From the IMG/VR virus record IMGVR_UViG_3300010885_072825, positions 62,001 through 126,000 of that record: a stretch of 64,000 bases of DNA. One strand, 5' to 3'. This DNA is from a virus. The translations under genes and the position numbers were made by a program. Below the pieces are notes generated by a model that was not told the origin of the DNA, made no database searches, and worked only from the letters and a program-made list of their open reading frames with translations. Below, piece after piece: positions 17,114 to 24,946 of this stretch. The stretch's first letter is position 1. The number at the start of each line of letters is the position of its first letter.

Positions 17114-17536
17114 TCAAAAAGTGCAAAAGGCTCGAACATTTCCACTGGATAATTGGAATTCAAAAGCTGCTTCTGGATTCCAGAGAAACATAGTGCCTGA
17201 TTTGAAAAACCAGGGTCCTGCTATGTAGCGATTCAAACCAATTATGACTTTGGGTGTCATTTCAGCTTGGAATTCTCGATAGGTTTTTGTTTGAAGTTCA
17301 ACTGCAATAGGTGGCCAGTGTGGGGACAATAATTCAAATCCGAATTTGGTTAACTGCCAACTCCTGTTTACCCAAACTAGGTCAGCTAATTCCTTGATTC
17401 GTTTTGCGTGTTCATCGGGACCCCGGTCAGTCAATTCCTGCAAAATAGGATTCAAGTCATTGATTATTTCAGTAACTTCCTGTCTAGATATTGCCTGTGG
17501 AAAACGATCACTCACCTTCTTTGATTTCAACTCCAC
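17114..17536 (-). CDS. hypothetical protein
   Basis: 140 residues. Soluble, with a central SWQLTKFGFELLSPHWPPIAVEL and a C-terminal PWFFKSGTMFLWNPEAAFEF that resemble a small phage DNA-metabolism protein, but I do not recognise the family. The start overlaps the end of the preceding gene by 29 bases. Confidence 0.55.
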   Translation of the reverse strand: MELKSKKVSDRFPQAISRQEVTEIINDLNPILQELTDRGPDEHAKRIKELADLVWVNRSWQLTKFGFELLSPHWPPIAVELQTKTYREFQAEMTPKVIIGLNRYIAGPWFFKSGTMFLWNPEAAFEFQLSSGNVRAFCTF

Positions 17537-17804
17537 TGTTTAAAAGAAAAACTTGAAATTTAGTTGTTTTAAACATTCGATTTAATTTTTCCGCCAAATT
17601 AAAAGCATGACCCTGATTGGAAAAACTGCTTTTTTTATATTTCAGTGAATTTTCACTCAATAGACTATTTTTAATAGTTCTCAAATTAATGGGTTTGCCG
17701 TCATAGAATACAGCATAAATGCCGGTTGCTGCTAATACCTGTTCACTTTTATAAGTTTTGGGATCCGTATAATTTAATACTACTCGAGGTTTGGGACGCG
17801 ACAT
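17508..17804 (-). CDS. hypothetical basic protein
   Basis: 98 residues, lysine-rich (KYKKSSFSNQGHAFNLAEKL), with no recognised domain. It is preceded by an ATAAATAG box 26 bases upstream and overlaps the following gene, so both probably share a transcript. Confidence 0.55.
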   Translation of the reverse strand: MSRPKPRVVLNYTDPKTYKSEQVLAATGIYAVFYDGKPINLRTIKNSLLSENSLKYKKSSFSNQGHAFNLAEKLNRMFKTTKFQVFLLNSGVEIKEGE

Positions 17805-17829
17805 AAAAACACCATAATGATTATATGGC

Positions 17830-17836
17830 TATTTAT
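17830..17836 (-). promoter_or_regulatory. late promoter box
   Basis: Minus strand ATAAATAGCC, 26 bases before the start at 17804. Confidence 0.45.
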
Positions 17837-17845
17837 TCATTTTGT

Positions 17846-18082
17846 TCAAAAATTTCCACCTTCAAAACTTATATCAATTTGCTCAGATTTTTGAAGTTCA
17901 ATGATTTGATTTTGTAGATCAAGAATTTTAGAACTCAACGATAATTCGCGCGCTAAAACTAGACTTATTGCAGTAGATAATCTTTCTGCTTCCTGTATGC
18001 TCAAACGAATTTCTTTGCTATTTTGATTTTTAGCTGTTTGAAATTTAAGAACAAATTCTTCTATTCCATGATAATTTGACAT
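17846..18082 (-). CDS. short coiled-coil protein
   Basis: 78 residues. The stretch SIQEAERLSTAISLVLAREL to IIELQKSEQ has heptad hydrophobic spacing. It lies two bases from the end of the next gene upstream. The function is unknown. Confidence 0.5.
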   Translation of the reverse strand: MSNYHGIEEFVLKFQTAKNQNSKEIRLSIQEAERLSTAISLVLARELSLSSKILDLQNQIIELQKSEQIDISFEGGNF

Positions 18083-18083
18083 T

Positions 18084-18566
18084 TTATTGCAATTCCTCGG
18101 ATTTGTTTTTTTCTTGATTTACCACATGCGTTGCTTCAAGTTTCGTTTTAAATGGTCCCAAGGTTTGATACTGTTCCAAGGTTGCTTTTTTGGGGGAAAA
18201 TGCAGTTGTCCAGCCATTGGGAAATAAAATTACCCAATAACCAGCCGCATATAATACGTCTGAAGTAGCCGTTTTAGTATAAGTTGGTATTTGCCCCTCA
18301 GTTATATTGAATGGCGCGTGTTTTACCGGGAACCCTGAAATATCACCCAGTTCTTCTGATTTGTTATTGTCAGTTACTTCTTCAATCTGTATTTCTATTT
18401 TGAGCTGTTTTTCCATGTCAGCAAATGATTCAAACGTTTTGCCTTTGGCAATAGACACTCCAATCAGATGGTATGTTTCATTTATCAATGCACAAAGTCC
18501 CTGTTTATTTCCCCCTACTGAAACAATCCAGCTGGTTGTGGATATTGGTTTAAAATCATATCGCAT
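18084..18566 (-). CDS. hypothetical protein
   Basis: 160 residues. The N-terminal 80 residues are beta-rich (TSWIVSVGGNKQGLCALINE), then a segment ending GYWVILFPNGWTTAFSPKKA. No family is recognised. Its start overlaps the end of the exonuclease gene by 11 bases. Confidence 0.55.
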   Translation of the reverse strand: MRYDFKPISTTSWIVSVGGNKQGLCALINETYHLIGVSIAKGKTFESFADMEKQLKIEIQIEEVTDNNKSEELGDISGFPVKHAPFNITEGQIPTYTKTATSDVLYAAGYWVILFPNGWTTAFSPKKATLEQYQTLGPFKTKLEATHVVNQEKNKSEELQ

Positions 18567-19563
18567 TGGCAGTATTCCTAATTGTCAATAAATGTCCGGT
18601 ATAGGGTGTAGAGAAGCAAGCACTAAAATCACTTGCCGATTTTTCTATTCTAACCAATCCATGCGTGTGACAAAATTGCAACAACCCAATACCAACTTGT
18701 GATCTACCGGGCCTATCAATTGAATCCAATATTGAACTATCAAATTTTTCAATTAGATCTGCTGGCTGTTGAGTCAAGTCAATCAGTAGTCGATTCCTTT
18801 TATAATCATCTTGTACACGGTGTTCCGCGCCTTCGTGATCCAACCAAGTACTTAACATCAAATTATTCCAAGCATAGCCCTGTGTAGTTCGATCTTCAAA
18901 CGCCAGCTGCATCTGCGTTTTTCTAACGCGTGGAAAAGCAGACATGATATTATCTGAAGAATCTCCGCGCAGACATTTTTCAAACAACATCCATTCGGGA
19001 TCGGGTTTGGCTATTTGGTTGCCTTTTTTATCAACAGCCGGGGCCCCATTTTTGTCCCAAACACCTTCAATAGTGTATAAGAGTGCTGATATACCATCAT
19101 AAAGCATTACACGATCTGATATCAATTGTTTGAAATCACTGTCACTGGAAATAATAACGTGATTATCTTCAGGATGTAATTGTATCCAACGCGCAATAAG
19201 ATCGTCTGCTTCAGCTTCTGGGTTTTGAAGAACTGTGCAATTGGTTTTTGTTCGGAGAAATTTAACAAATTCATTCATTGTTTCAAAAAAAGCAGTGTCG
19301 TCATCTATTTCACGCTGAGTTCGCTGTGCAGCAGCCGCCTTTCGATTTGCCTTATAGGGAGCATAGATATTTTTTCTCCATGAACGTCCTTCTAGCATGA
19401 AAACCAGGTGTTTGGAATCTGCATCAAACTGATCCCAAACTTTTTTAATACTTTGGAATATTATGTGCAATGCCATTCCAGAAGCTGAATCTTGATCCGG
19501 TGCTCGAATACCATGTCTTATTCGCATGAATAGATTTTGTTGATCTATTAGGATATATCTCAT
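18556..19563 (-). CDS. 5'-3' exonuclease / flap endonuclease (T4 RNase H-like, PIN fold)
   Basis: 335 residues. It starts MRYILIDQQNLF, with the first acidic ligand, continues with ENIYAPYKANRK-type arch contacts (RKNIYAPYKANRKAAA), then EAEADDLIARW and VIISSDSDFKQLI, which carry the clustered metal-binding Asp/Glu of FEN/5'-nuclease proteins, and GDSSDNI, the helix-hairpin region. The enzyme would remove RNA primers and flaps during lagging-strand synthesis, as T4 RNase H does. The length matches T4 RNase H (305). Confidence 0.82.
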   Translation of the reverse strand: MRYILIDQQNLFMRIRHGIRAPDQDSASGMALHIIFQSIKKVWDQFDADSKHLVFMLEGRSWRKNIYAPYKANRKAAAAQRTQREIDDDTAFFETMNEFVKFLRTKTNCTVLQNPEAEADDLIARWIQLHPEDNHVIISSDSDFKQLISDRVMLYDGISALLYTIEGVWDKNGAPAVDKKGNQIAKPDPEWMLFEKCLRGDSSDNIMSAFPRVRKTQMQLAFEDRTTQGYAWNNLMLSTWLDHEGAEHRVQDDYKRNRLLIDLTQQPADLIEKFDSSILDSIDRPGRSQVGIGLLQFCHTHGLVRIEKSASDFSACFSTPYTGHLLTIRNTANAI

Positions 19564-19574
19564 TCACATTACTT

Positions 19575-20276
19575 TCAAAAATATTCTGTTAAATCACCTG
19601 AGATTCTTTGACTTTGTCCATTTGCCACAAATGTATTTTCAGGAATGTTTAGCTCATTTGAAACCAGTCGACAAATATCATTCAACCAATGATTTATTAC
19701 TTCTTCTTCAGTTCCATTGTAGCCATTTGCTTTTAGGAATTCCAAGAAATAATCATTGTAGTCTAGCTCAAAAAAGTTCTTTTTATCATCAACTGGATCC
19801 CAATTTATTTTGGGCATAGAAACCCAGGGTTCATGCCGGAGCTCAGCTGCTTGTTTTTCCATTTCATAATCTGTAATCAACTTGAATTCCAAATCCAACT
19901 CAAGTTTAGCTAGTTGCCATTCCACACTGTCAGTTTCACCTGGCAGTTTAGCTAGTCGATAATCATATTCAGAAATGTTATTATGCTTGAATTCAGTTTC
20001 AGCATTTAGTCGGGCCAGTTCAGTTTTATTATCAGCAATAAGTTCATTTTTTTGTAGTTCATAATCATACTGGCTAATGTGATCATATTGACGCTGTATA
20101 TCAAGTTTCTTTAATTGATATTCAATATCATTTTCAGATTCTAGAGCAGCGATTCTGAGATCAAGGTCATAACCAGTATATTCATATTCTGCTTGTGCTC
20201 TGAGTCTGGTTTTGCCTTTGAGTCCCCAGCTTGCCGGGTGTAGAAAAAATGGTATTATTGTGTTCTTTTTTGTCAT
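19575..20276 (-). CDS. repetitive helical protein of unknown function
   Basis: 233 residues from the ATG at 20276, which has a clear GGGGAG ribosome site right after the queE stop. The middle (about 30-150) is made of repeating units of the form Y-D-Y-x-L-x-K-x-E-L followed by a charged helix (QYDYELQKNELIADNK, EYDYRLAKLPGETDS, DYEMEKQAAEL). This suggests a long charged helical rod. The C-terminus is globular. No family is recognised. Confidence 0.6.
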   Translation of the reverse strand: MTKKNTIIPFFLHPASWGLKGKTRLRAQAEYEYTGYDLDLRIAALESENDIEYQLKKLDIQRQYDHISQYDYELQKNELIADNKTELARLNAETEFKHNNISEYDYRLAKLPGETDSVEWQLAKLELDLEFKLITDYEMEKQAAELRHEPWVSMPKINWDPVDDKKNFFELDYNDYFLEFLKANGYNGTEEEVINHWLNDICRLVSNELNIPENTFVANGQSQRISGDLTEYF

Positions 20277-20277
20277 T

Positions 20278-21210
20278 TTAAACTCCCCAAGCATTCCCTT
20301 TGACATTGACATGATATCTAGGACTCATTCTGTAACCATATTTAAGGCACAAATCATATACTATTTCTTGATAGTGAATATATTCTTCATAACAACCACC
20401 AACTGGCATTAGAAATACTTGTTCTACTCCCAGTTCTTTTACAGCTTGTTCAACTTCGGGAATGTGTTCTTCACCAGCAACCACAAATTTCAAATACATG
20501 ATCCGAGCTTTGACCTGTTCAAAGCTGCGAATGACTTCGGGGCGAATGGCCTGACTCCACAATTCTCCACTAGCAGACAGTTTGGGACTAACTGAAAAAG
20601 TTACTGTAATTGGTCTGGGTGGTTCTGGAGTTGTGTATATCTCTCGGTATCCACCCAGACCATCGTCTTCTAATTCACCCTCTTCCCAAGCCCATATTTC
20701 ATGTGTTTTATTACGATCGTTAAAATAGTCAACCAATGCTTTGCTGAGTGGTTGCGTGCCATTAGTTTCAAAAGTGAGATTCGTTAATTCCGGCAATAGA
20801 TCCAAAAGTTTGGGATATGCACGTTGCCAGCCCAACAGTGGTTCGCCGCCTGTAATCACTAGATGAAACTCTTTGCCATTTTCTGTGTGAAATTTGCCAT
20901 CTGGCAACAAAGCTCGCATTTCATTTACCAAGTCTTCTTCTGTTTTCATTGGTGATAGATGTTTGAATTCAGTGTAGATAGCCGCATAGCTATCACACCC
21001 TGTTCTTACCAGTGGTAAATCGTCAAATTTTTCATAATTATCGATGTTTTTGATTATTTCACCAACTTCAGTTGTCTGTTCTCCCTTAGGTAACCCAAAT
21101 GATTTACATCGAAAATTACACCCGAATGTACGTAGAAAAATACTGGGTTGTCCAAGCCAATAGCCTTCTCCTTGATGAGCTGGTCCAAAAAGTTCTGATA
21201 CTTTAATCAT
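20278..21210 (-). CDS. queE: QueE-like radical SAM enzyme (7-carboxy-7-deazaguanine synthase) with split cluster motif
   Basis: 310 residues from the ATG at 21210 (AGAGGTAATT ribosome site). It contains the QueE N-terminus GPAHQGEGYWLGQPSIFLR, then CNFRC, FETNGTQPL and the C-terminal MPVG region. QueE makes CDG, the precursor of preQ0/queuosine and of 7-deazaguanine DNA modifications. The radical SAM motif is unusual. C31-x3-C35 is normal, but the third cysteine of C-x3-C-x2-C is missing. Instead GCDSYAAIY, which resembles the usual WCDTxYA, comes 36 residues later (C72). No queC, queD or transglycosylase gene is seen in the window. Confidence 0.8.
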   Translation of the reverse strand: MIKVSELFGPAHQGEGYWLGQPSIFLRTFGCNFRCKSFGLPKGEQTTEVGEIIKNIDNYEKFDDLPLVRTGCDSYAAIYTEFKHLSPMKTEEDLVNEMRALLPDGKFHTENGKEFHLVITGGEPLLGWQRAYPKLLDLLPELTNLTFETNGTQPLSKALVDYFNDRNKTHEIWAWEEGELEDDGLGGYREIYTTPEPPRPITVTFSVSPKLSASGELWSQAIRPEVIRSFEQVKARIMYLKFVVAGEEHIPEVEQAVKELGVEQVFLMPVGGCYEEYIHYQEIVYDLCLKYGYRMSPRYHVNVKGNAWGV

Positions 21211-21261
21211 AATTACCTCTGATTCTATCTTCAATTATTCTATATTCACTGGCTGCCAGTC

Positions 21262-21295
21262 AATAAAAAACTCCGGACTTTGATATCCGGAGTTT
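21262..21295 (-). terminator. intrinsic terminator
   Basis: On the minus strand AAACTCCGGA pairs with TCCGGAGTTT (21268-21295, 10-base stem) and is followed by a T-run (TTTTTTATT). It lies just past the stop of the gene at 21304. Confidence 0.85.
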
Positions 21296-21303
21296 CTTTT
21301 GAG

Positions 21304-22077
21304 TTATCGTACCCAGCTGGGAGGCGGTTGACATCCAGATGAACTACCATTTCCTGGGAATGGATTGGGAATCGTGGGAGAATTTTTTGTCCTAAGCTGT
21401 ATACCCATCTTCCGTAAATTTTCTGCTGTGTCATAATAAATGATCATTAGACTGTCTGCTGTTGTGGTATTGTATCTGACAAAGTTCACTTCTTGTGTTA
21501 TGTGATCAACAGCATTACCAAAAGCTGTTCCCACTTTTAATTGTGAGCAATTGTTGGTGGTAACAGTTGAAACTGTACTACGTAGATAAGAGTCGTGATG
21601 TGATGCAGCACTAATTAATATTGGTGTAGCAATATTAGAATGAAGATTTGCTGAATAACCGGCATAATTTGATAATGGTGTTGCATTTGAGTTCTCACCA
21701 AATACCATACACCCAATTACTCCTGTGTTAGCAACCGTACCGCCAATCTGATTTACATAGGAATTTGATTTTTTAGAGAAATAAAATTCTGCTGCTTCTC
21801 GGTTATTAAGTCTCCAGCCCGGTATTTCCATGCTTTGATTGGGTGATAACACATAACCTCTGCTGTGGATACCTGCCGGTAACCCATCAAGTATATCTAG
21901 TCCATCCACGCTTACGATGAACTGGGCACGTCGCCAATCATTGTTTTTTAGATAGATAGTGTACTTACTGCCTTCTCGTCCTTCAATCCAAATATTACCA
22001 TTGTGGAGGTATTCATCAGCAGCAGCACGACCATTTGGACGTATTTGCATTTCATATAGTGCGCCAGTATTAAACAT
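21304..22077 (-). CDS. conserved secreted/structural-type protein, function unknown
   Basis: 257 residues from the ATG at 22077. The order GNIWIEGREGSKYTIYLKNN, FIVSVDGLDILDG, GIHSRGYVLSP and SMEIPGWRL is a beta-rich domain that I recognise from uncharacterised bacterial and phage proteins. The C-terminus is low-complexity and Pro/Ser/Gly-rich. It overlaps the VWA gene by eight bases and is followed by a strong terminator, so it ends that operon. VWA pairing suggests a shared role, but no function can be given. Confidence 0.6.
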   Translation of the reverse strand: MFNTGALYEMQIRPNGRAAADEYLHNGNIWIEGREGSKYTIYLKNNDWRRAQFIVSVDGLDILDGLPAGIHSRGYVLSPNQSMEIPGWRLNNREAAEFYFSKKSNSYVNQIGGTVANTGVIGCMVFGENSNATPLSNYAGYSANLHSNIATPILISAASHHDSYLRSTVSTVTTNNCSQLKVGTAFGNAVDHITQEVNFVRYNTTTADSLMIIYYDTAENLRKMGIQLRTKNSPTIPNPFPGNGSSSGCQPPPSWVR

Positions 22078-22867
22078 GATTTGTGCCTCGCTTTTTAGAA
22101 CCACGAACTTTGACAGATGTAGTTGTTACCACATCTGCAACTGAATCAGACCATCCTGATGTTGCAGCACCTGAAGCATATATGGTTTGGGTATTCATAC
22201 CAGCAAATTTTGCACCACGCATTGCCGTAGTACTGGAACTCACTGAATTCATAGTCTTAATCATGTCAGAAGTACTATAAGATACGGTGTTGTGAGATCC
22301 CATGCCATAAGCAGATCCCACGCTGAATGCATCAATATTAGCTCCCAAGAAGATGAATGAATAATCAGCAGCTTCGCCTGCTGCCACCATTTCTTTGATT
22401 TGAGCATTGGTATATTTTTGACTAGCGTTTTCTTCACCATCTGTCATGATCACCACAATCACACCTGGACGTTCCAATTCAGGTACTGATCGAAGTACTT
22501 CATCTATATTTTGAATAGCAGACCCAATGGCATCATTCAAATTGGTCCCACCACCTGGTTGATAGTCACGAGTAGTTAATGGCTCTACCAATTCAATTGG
22601 TTTATTTTTATAAAGTGTGTGAATATGAGGTGCATTCAGCTTAGTGACTGTAAGATACGCTCGTCCGGCGCCTTCGGTGCGTTTTTGTCCATCAACAAAT
22701 TCATTGAATCCTGCGATAGTGCTGGCTTGAGCATGAGCCATGCTGCCGCTTTCATCTAAAATAATGCTGATTAATGTTCCGTTATTGGATGCTTTGGCAA
22801 ATTCCCATTTTTTATCTGCGGGGAACGCATTTGGTAGATCATTCAGAGCTGTAGTGTATGTTTTCAT
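22070..22867 (-). CDS. VWA-domain protein with intact MIDAS
   Basis: 265 residues. ISIILDESGSMAHAQ (about 32-46) is a D-x-S-x-S metal-ion-dependent adhesion site. GGGTNLNDAIG supplies the Thr ligand and VVIMTDGEENAS the last Asp. No signal peptide or membrane segment is seen, so it is probably a cytoplasmic or virion scaffold protein. It is the first gene of a two-gene unit behind a perfect TATAAATA box. Confidence 0.75.
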   Translation of the reverse strand: MKTYTTALNDLPNAFPADKKWEFAKASNNGTLISIILDESGSMAHAQASTIAGFNEFVDGQKRTEGAGRAYLTVTKLNAPHIHTLYKNKPIELVEPLTTRDYQPGGGTNLNDAIGSAIQNIDEVLRSVPELERPGVIVVIMTDGEENASQKYTNAQIKEMVAAGEAADYSFIFLGANIDAFSVGSAYGMGSHNTVSYSTSDMIKTMNSVSSSTTAMRGAKFAGMNTQTIYASGAATSGWSDSVADVVTTTSVKVRGSKKRGTNHV

Positions 22868-22955
22868 TTATTTTCCTTCTGAGGTCTTCGCTGCTCAGCA
22901 TCACCGCTGAGACTTCACCGCCTCGTGTGAATCGACCCTATGTCAACTCACATTC

Positions 22956-22963
22956 TATTTATA
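22956..22963 (-). promoter_or_regulatory. perfect TATAAATA late box for the VWA operon
   Basis: Minus strand TATAAATAG, 89 bases before the ATG at 22867, in a 139-base gap with no gene. The leader contains short GC-rich repeats (GCTGAG/CTCAGC). Confidence 0.55.
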
Positions 22964-23006
22964 ATTTATTGAACTGAATAAAATCAAATTTCAGTAAATA
23001 AAATAA

Positions 23007-23192
23007 TCATTTGATTGCTTGAAATTCAATTTGTCTAATTCCATCACGCATTGGCAAAAAGACCGGCATATTATTGCCTGCTTTGAAGTATTCTTGTTCC
23101 TTGAGTTCTTTTGCAATTTTATCAATATAAAGTTTGGCTTTGTCATCACTAAGATTCCCAACTTCAACATATGCTATCAAAATAGTTTCCAT
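23007..23192 (-). CDS. small protein of unknown function
   Basis: 61 residues (METILIAYVEVGNLSDDKAK) with a good ribosome site (AAAAAGGAATTAAATG). A beta-alpha-beta pattern typical of small phage conserved proteins is visible. No family is recognised. Confidence 0.55.
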   Translation of the reverse strand: METILIAYVEVGNLSDDKAKLYIDKIAKELKEQEYFKAGNNMPVFLPMRDGIRQIEFQAIK

Positions 23193-23243
23193 TTAATTCC
23201 TTTTTTAAATTAAATCAAATTATATGCAGCAAATAATTAGAAA

Positions 23244-23867
23244 TCAAATCTGAGGAAATAATATTTGAGTCATGAAAGTTTTAGCAGACTGTTCACCAAT
23301 AATATTTTTCAATGCTCGGAATGTATGTTCATTCTGACGTTGTTTTTCACAATATCTATTTTGACCAATAGTAATTTCAGCAACATCACCTAATTCAGTT
23401 TGTAAAGTAGTCAAATAAGCGGTCAACACTCGCTTAGCTTCGTCTGCTATTAACCGCATTTCTGCTTCATCTGGGCGTGCTGCTATCCAGTGATCACTGA
23501 ATATATCGCCCCATGCTGGTCGTTCACGTTGTTTGACAATTGCAATGTCACTGAATGGTTTGAGTGGTTTGCTATTTGTTGGACTCAAATCTAAGAACAC
23601 ACCAGTGACTTTATTCTCACCCGCAATTACATCAAAGCCAAAGATGGGTGCTGTGTCATTAGCACGTGGAAAAACACAACAGTGAACTACCATAAATCTG
23701 TCTTGGTTGAAAATTTCAATATGTGCTAGACGAAATCGATCACTTGAATATCTATAATTTTCCCAACCCCAGTCTTCAGTTGGTATTTCGGTCAAATTAG
23801 ACTGACTTAATATTATTGCGTGTAATTCTCGAGCCAGGTTATCTAGAAAATGAATATAGTTCATCAT
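23244..23867 (-). CDS. pcyX: ferredoxin-dependent bilin reductase, PcyA/PcyX type
   Basis: 207 residues. The blocks VVHCCVFPRANDTAPIFGFD (61-79), FLDLSP, RPAWGDIFSDHWIAARP and RYCEKQRQNEHTFRAL with C-terminal ILFP line up with phycocyanobilin:ferredoxin oxidoreductase. By alignment E51, H62 and D79 correspond to PcyA Glu76, His88 and Asp105, the catalytic residues. The enzyme reduces biliverdin to a phycobilin with ferredoxin electrons. It overlaps the heme oxygenase gene by 29 bases. Marine phages carry a PcyA-related enzyme, PcyX, that makes phycoerythrobilin; which product is made here is open. It is shorter than cyanobacterial PcyA (about 248). Confidence 0.85.
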   Translation of the reverse strand: MMNYIHFLDNLARELHAIILSQSNLTEIPTEDWGWENYRYSSDRFRLAHIEIFNQDRFMVVHCCVFPRANDTAPIFGFDVIAGENKVTGVFLDLSPTNSKPLKPFSDIAIVKQRERPAWGDIFSDHWIAARPDEAEMRLIADEAKRVLTAYLTTLQTELGDVAEITIGQNRYCEKQRQNEHTFRALKNIIGEQSAKTFMTQILFPQI

Positions 23868-24351
23868 AAATCTTTATTATCCATTCGAATGATTTGATTG
23901 CTAGATCGGGATCTATATGTTTGGTATTGTTTCTAATAAAATCAATGGTTCCTGCTCTATCAATATAAGTCAAATAATTCAATTTGATTGGTTGTCGATC
24001 AGCAATAATAGAACCTCCGTAGAGATCTCCCAAATAATGCACATAAATAGGCGCCCAAATATCTTGGTCAGATAAAGTATTCAACCAAGAAATATATGCT
24101 TGAGCGGTTTTTGTTATTTTGCCTGGTGACTTTAGTGTTAATAAATCTTGTGAAATTAAATTCGATCTCATGAGTTCTGTATCGGCAAATAAATCACGTG
24201 CTTCAAAATGACTGTAGATCAAAATTAAATTGTAGAGATGATTGGACCATTCTGTTTTTGTAAGTTCGCCAGCAATCATTAGTTGACTCCAAGCAGTTTT
24301 TTCTGCTTGATGGTGAATATCAGATATAACGTCTTTTATTGATAGTGTCAT
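23839..24351 (-). CDS. ho1: heme oxygenase (biliverdin-forming)
   Basis: 170 residues. DIHHQAEKTAW places the proximal heme ligand at H13, in the family pattern H-x-x-A-E. HYLGDLYGGS (105-114) is the distal-helix motif, normally YLGDLSGGQ. The enzyme opens heme to biliverdin, CO and iron using reduced ferredoxin, and so feeds the bilin reductase encoded directly downstream. It is shorter than bacterial HO-1 (about 240), mainly at the C-terminus. Its ATG overlaps the stop of the upstream RyR-domain gene (ATGA), indicating translational coupling in a three-gene operon. Confidence 0.85.
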   Translation of the reverse strand: MTLSIKDVISDIHHQAEKTAWSQLMIAGELTKTEWSNHLYNLILIYSHFEARDLFADTELMRSNLISQDLLTLKSPGKITKTAQAYISWLNTLSDQDIWAPIYVHYLGDLYGGSIIADRQPIKLNYLTYIDRAGTIDFIRNNTKHIDPDLAIKSFEWIIKIYDELYSFSR

Positions 24352-24923
24352 TTTTCAGCAATTCGAAGACCCAAGTTATTTAGGGTTTCAAAAAGCGATA
24401 GGATCAACTCGAATTCCTGCTTTTGGTATTTTTCACTTAAATTTTCCCAAGGCATGATCATGGGATGCAGTTTATTCTTTTGATCCAATCGTATACCAAA
24501 ATTCCAACCCGCTTTTACTTTGGATTTCATCCAAGCCGTATGATGTTGTTTTGCAGCAGTTTCAACAATTTCTTTTAGCTTGTTATCATACTTTTCTTTG
24601 ACCTGATGCTTCATTCGAGTCAATTGACTAAAATTGATGATGAAGTTTTTATTCGTGGTCCAAGTTTTAGACCAAGCAGCCGCAATAGAACCAGCTTCAT
24701 GTTCTTGTAGATCTCTGCATAATACAACAACATAATGGGTTTTTCCATTATGTGTTCTATGCACATGAGTTAACATGCGTGGTTTGGAATCAATGAATAT
24801 TTCGGTTGAACTCACTATAGAAGGTGGTCCAACCGTTTCAACCAAGTCATACCAAAGTTGTTTTTCGGCTGGTGAAAGTTTTTCTTTGACAATTAACTCA
24901 ATAAATGGGAATTGATATTTCAT
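24348..24923 (-). CDS. RyR-domain protein, first gene of the heme oxygenase-bilin reductase operon
   Basis: 191 residues. Residues about 122-175 (AAKQHHTAWMKSKVKAGWNF, then KLHPMIMPWENLSEKYQKQE) match the RyR repeat named after ryanodine receptors: H-x-x-W, GW-x-x-G, HP-x-[LMI]-x-P-[WY]. The first 110 residues are a separate part with no family I recognise. It is coupled to the heme oxygenase gene by a four-base overlap and starts directly after ATAAATAAGGG, the same string as at the terminase gene. A role in bilin production or in sensing its product is possible but is inference from position only. Confidence 0.7.
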   Translation of the reverse strand: MKYQFPFIELIVKEKLSPAEKQLWYDLVETVGPPSIVSSTEIFIDSKPRMLTHVHRTHNGKTHYVVVLCRDLQEHEAGSIAAAWSKTWTTNKNFIINFSQLTRMKHQVKEKYDNKLKEIVETAAKQHHTAWMKSKVKAGWNFGIRLDQKNKLHPMIMPWENLSEKYQKQEFELILSLFETLNNLGLRIAEK

Positions 24924-24927
24924 CCCT

Positions 24928-24934
24928 TATTTAT
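24928..24934 (-). promoter_or_regulatory. late promoter box abutting the start of the RyR-HO-reductase operon
   Basis: Minus strand ATAAATAAGGGATG, identical over 14 bases to the terL start region. Four bases separate the box from the ATG. Confidence 0.5.
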
Positions 24935-24946
24935 CATTAAGTGTCG

